The translations under genes and the position numbers were made by a program. The notes under the pieces are model-generated. The model was not told where the DNA came from and searched no databases. It was given only the letters and a program-made list of their open reading frames with translations. A DNA stretch of 13,420 bases from assembly GCA_045617405.1 (NCBI GenBank), contig JAZLIL010000034.1, positions 1-13,420 on the forward strand, given 5' to 3'. Shown here in pieces: positions 11,313-13,420 of the stretch. This stretch comes from JAZLIL01 sp045617405. Its GTDB lineage: Bacteria > Bacillota > Clostridia > Lachnospirales > Lachnospiraceae. How positions within the stretch are numbered: the stretch's first letter is position 1; the number at the start of each line of letters is the position of its first letter.

Positions 11313-13420
11313 TTACTTATCAGAATTCCACCAGGACTTGTCGGTAACATTGTCGTAGTAGCGCTGAATCGGAATTATTGCTCCGTTGCGAATCTCAAGG
11401 ACCTCCCAGATGCAGGCCCTGACACCTGTCGGCATTCGAAGTGACGTCAGCAGGCCGCCCTTGCCGTAAACCGAAACAATTGCCCCAGACTCTGAAAGCT
11501 TCGTACTATCGTATTCTCCGGCCGAACATTCAGTGAAATCAACTACACAGTACTTATAGTAGTTTTCACGCGAGAACTGTCTGATTGTAACGGTCTCCGG
11601 ACCATAGGATGTCGTGTCGTCAACATCGAGGTAACTGCCGAACGAATCATCAGAACCGCCATACCAGATGTGTGATGTCGACGATTTCGTCGTAAACAGG
11701 TGCGAGTCAAGATCACTGGGCTGATAGCCCCATGTCAGAACTATCGCAATTTCACCTTCTGCAAGCTCAGGAGACGCATAGAACTCGTAATGATTGCCGG
11801 ATACATGCGGATTTGCGGCAAACGTGTAGTACATCGTCTCATATCCGGATGCAATGATTTCAGCCGTATACATGCCCGGCTTAAGAGAAAGTATAGCAAA
11901 TCCATTCGCATCTCCTGTTGTTCTAAAGACTTCAGGTCCGAAATGATTGTTGATGCCCTCTCGTATAATGATAAGAGCATTAACAAGCGGTGCCATTCCA
12001 TTGCCGTTTGATGCATAATTGAATGCATCTCCCATCTGTATATCAACCGTTGTCTGCTCCTCATTGTCCCGGTCATACAGATACACTGCATCCTGATAAA
12101 TTCCGATACGCTCATTCTTTACGTCAATCGCATAAAGACTGCAGTCCTTCATTCCCGTCTTGCGGACTCGCAGATTGTACGAATACTCATTGTCAGGTAC
12201 AATGATGTGATAATGGCCGTTAGAATCCGTTTTCGTCACAAAAAGACGATTTGAAAAACCATTATCATACAAGTCAACTAATGCCTCGCCGATGCCGCTA
12301 GAATCGCCGTCATAAACATATCCCTCAATGTCTGCAAATCCTACTGCGTTCATTACAAGATTGAGCGTATTATAGGCGGCATTGATCATGTTCTTTTCAG
12401 TCTTTCCGAACTTCTTCTGAAGCTTTTCACCAAGGGCCGCGTACAGCTTAATGTTGCTGAACTGGTTCTTCATACGCTCCTTTTCATTTGCGCCGACAGA
12501 ATAATTGATGGTGCCCGATTCATCGATAATACGCCAGGTAACCATGACATCACTGTCAAACAGATATCTCTCGCCATACTTATCAGGGGTTGCATAAGTC
12601 GAAATGTAGTTATCTGTCAGATAATGGAATATGAAAGACACTTTCCCATCATTGTCGTAATAGTACTCGTATATCTCCAGTCCCGAGTCAATATATTCAA
12701 TACTAACAATCTTGTTCGGTACATCGAATTCCGGATTTAAGTAGATTTCATAGTCTATTATGTTGCCGGTGTCAAGATTGATAAGCCGCTTCTTTAACAT
12801 GCCGCAATTGATTTTATTGCAGTAACCACTACCATTAATAATGCCTTCGAGTGTGTAGAATACACTTTGATCCCATTTTAGCGAAGTATTCCGCTGCGCG
12901 GGTGAATAATTTTCCTCAAACAGATGTATTCCTGCCTGCTGATAGCCTGTGTCATTCATCTTAAGAATCGACTCTTGAAGTCTTCCTTCTGTCGTTCCTG
13001 CCGGAAGTATTATAAGACTGTCATCAGACTCAGGGCTGTCATCCTGCTCTTCTATGGTACCATCGCCGGTATCTCCGACTGTATCCACCTGAGCAGATTC
13101 ACCTGCGACATTATTGGCCGGAGTATTTGTATCAGGCAATGGAGTTTCAACTTGAGGCGCAGGTTCGTTTACTTCATCATTCTTTTCCGGCCGGGTTATG
13201 ATGCCCAAAGCACGAAGCACCAAAAATGCAATAAGAATTGCCAGCATAACTGCTCCGATAATAATAGCTATGATTTTTCCGCGGCCGGATTTATCAGTTG
13301 TCGGATTCGATGCCGGTGTTTGTGTCGGCGTTGCCGCAGTGGGCGATGTCGGCCCTGCCGCAGGCGCCGGTGTTGTTGCCGCATGGGGTGTTGTCGGCCC
13401 TGCCTCAGGTACCGGGTCAG
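11313..13420 (-). CDS. Large membrane-anchored surface protein, N-terminus outside window
   Basis: The frame is open from the window edge (13418) to the TAA at 11313, giving 701 visible residues. An internal ATG at 13247 lies inside the membrane span and is not the real start. In order: a Pro/Ala/Thr-rich cytoplasmic linker with a 15-aa repeat (about 1-42), basic KSGRGK, one membrane span (about 48-73), an acidic Pro/Asp-rich outer linker (to about 155), an unrecognised Tyr-rich region, a carboxypeptidase-regulatory-like beta domain (about 362-435), a second such segment (about 476-540), and a C-terminal domain starting IAIVLTWGYQPSDLDSHL with LDVDDTTSYGPETVTI that resembles YfaP/DUF2135. Charge pattern suggests N-in, C-out. 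The missing N-terminus could hold a zinc ribbon, as in similar clostridial proteins, but that is a guess. Function unknown. Confidence 0.85.
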   Translation of the reverse strand, partial: DPVPEAGPTTPHAATTPAPAAGPTSPTAATPTQTPASNPTTDKSGRGKIIAIIIGAVMLAILIAFLVLRALGIITRPEKNDEVNEPAPQVETPLPDTNTPANNVAGESAQVDTVGDTGDGTIEEQDDSPESDDSLIILPAGTTEGRLQESILKMNDTGYQQAGIHLFEENYSPAQRNTSLKWDQSVFYTLEGIINGSGYCNKINCGMLKKRLINLDTGNIIDYEIYLNPEFDVPNKIVSIEYIDSGLEIYEYYYDNDGKVSFIFHYLTDNYISTYATPDKYGERYLFDSDVMVTWRIIDESGTINYSVGANEKERMKNQFSNIKLYAALGEKLQKKFGKTEKNMINAAYNTLNLVMNAVGFADIEGYVYDGDSSGIGEALVDLYDNGFSNRLFVTKTDSNGHYHIIVPDNEYSYNLRVRKTGMKDCSLYAIDVKNERIGIYQDAVYLYDRDNEEQTTVDIQMGDAFNYASNGNGMAPLVNALIIIREGINNHFGPEVFRTTGDANGFAILSLKPGMYTAEIIASGYETMYYTFAANPHVSGNHYEFYASPELAEGEIAIVLTWGYQPSDLDSHLFTTKSSTSHIWYGGSDDSFGSYLDVDDTTSYGPETVTIRQFSRENYYKYCVVDFTECSAGEYDSTKLSESGAIVSVYGKGGLLTSLRMPTGVRACIWEVLEIRNGAIIPIQRYYDNVTDKSWWNSDK
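13330..13419 (-). repeat. 45-bp in-frame repeat coding a Pro/Thr/Ala linker, two visible copies
   Basis: Units 13330-13374 and 13375-13419 share GTTGCCGCA and TGTCGGCCCTGCC (plus strand). They code the 15-residue pattern AGPTxPxAATxP. The array probably continues past the window edge. Such linkers commonly vary in copy number between strains. Confidence 0.75.

Noticed and set aside
11143..11358. 71-residue plus-strand open frame near the lepB promoter
   Set aside because: It overlaps the lepB promoter, the hairpin and the end of the surface-protein gene, and has no family similarity I can see.
13247..13247. ATG at 13247 as the start of the surface protein
   Set aside because: It lies within the hydrophobic span and the frame stays open to the window edge with a coherent Pro/Thr-rich repeat upstream, so the true start is outside.

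Overview
The window looks like chromosomal core sequence from a low-to-moderate GC Firmicute, most likely a clostridial (Lachnospiraceae-type) bacterium. The main support is gene order on the minus strand: lepB - rbgA(ylqF) - rnhB - ylqH (orphan FlhB C-domain) - yraN - PDZ/radical-SAM DUF512 gene - der - plsY - gpsA. Strong AG-rich Shine-Dalgarno sites, GTG starts and a FeoB-associated Cys-rich mini-protein fit the same assignment. The taxon is inferred; no rRNA or other marker lies in the window.

Left part (1-3356). The 5' end of rnr (RNase R) leaves the window on the minus strand. Divergently transcribed from it is a ferrous iron uptake operon: feoA, feoB (4-bp ATGA overlap) and a 71-aa Cys-rich single-span protein. 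The divergent region carries two well-formed promoters. An 18-bp perfect-armed palindrome (AGTTAGTC-GA-GACTAACT), resembling a DtxR/IdeR-type operator, sits at the likely transcription start of the feo promoter, so iron-responsive repression is probable.

Middle and right part (3358-11121, all minus strand). A housekeeping run covers protein export (LepB), 50S ribosome assembly (RbgA, Der), ribonucleotide removal from DNA (RNase HII), two conserved proteins of uncertain role (YlqH, YraN), a radical-SAM-like DUF512 protein, and phospholipid precursor synthesis (PlsY, GpsA). A strong promoter (TTGCAT-N17-TATAAT) precedes lepB, and a hairpin/T-tract separates the DUF512 gene from der. The rest of the right side (11313-13420) is the C-terminal ~700 residues of a large membrane-anchored surface protein with a Pro/Thr-rich repeat linker, one membrane span, carboxypeptidase-regulatory-like domains and a YfaP/DUF2135-like domain.

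The most unusual feature is a recurring one. Three unrelated genes (feoB, yraN, rbgA) have their final codons plus stop repeated in tandem in the downstream gap, with unit lengths of 27, 38 and 74 bp. Two further gaps carry weaker repeats of the same kind. The outermost rbgA copy differs from the gene partly by synonymous changes and still reads as a C-terminus. These '3'-end echoes' fill most of the spacer DNA in an otherwise compact operon and are the best candidate for something undescribed. No tRNA, rRNA, IS element, CRISPR array or integrase was seen, and no gene-free stretch exceeds 300 bases.
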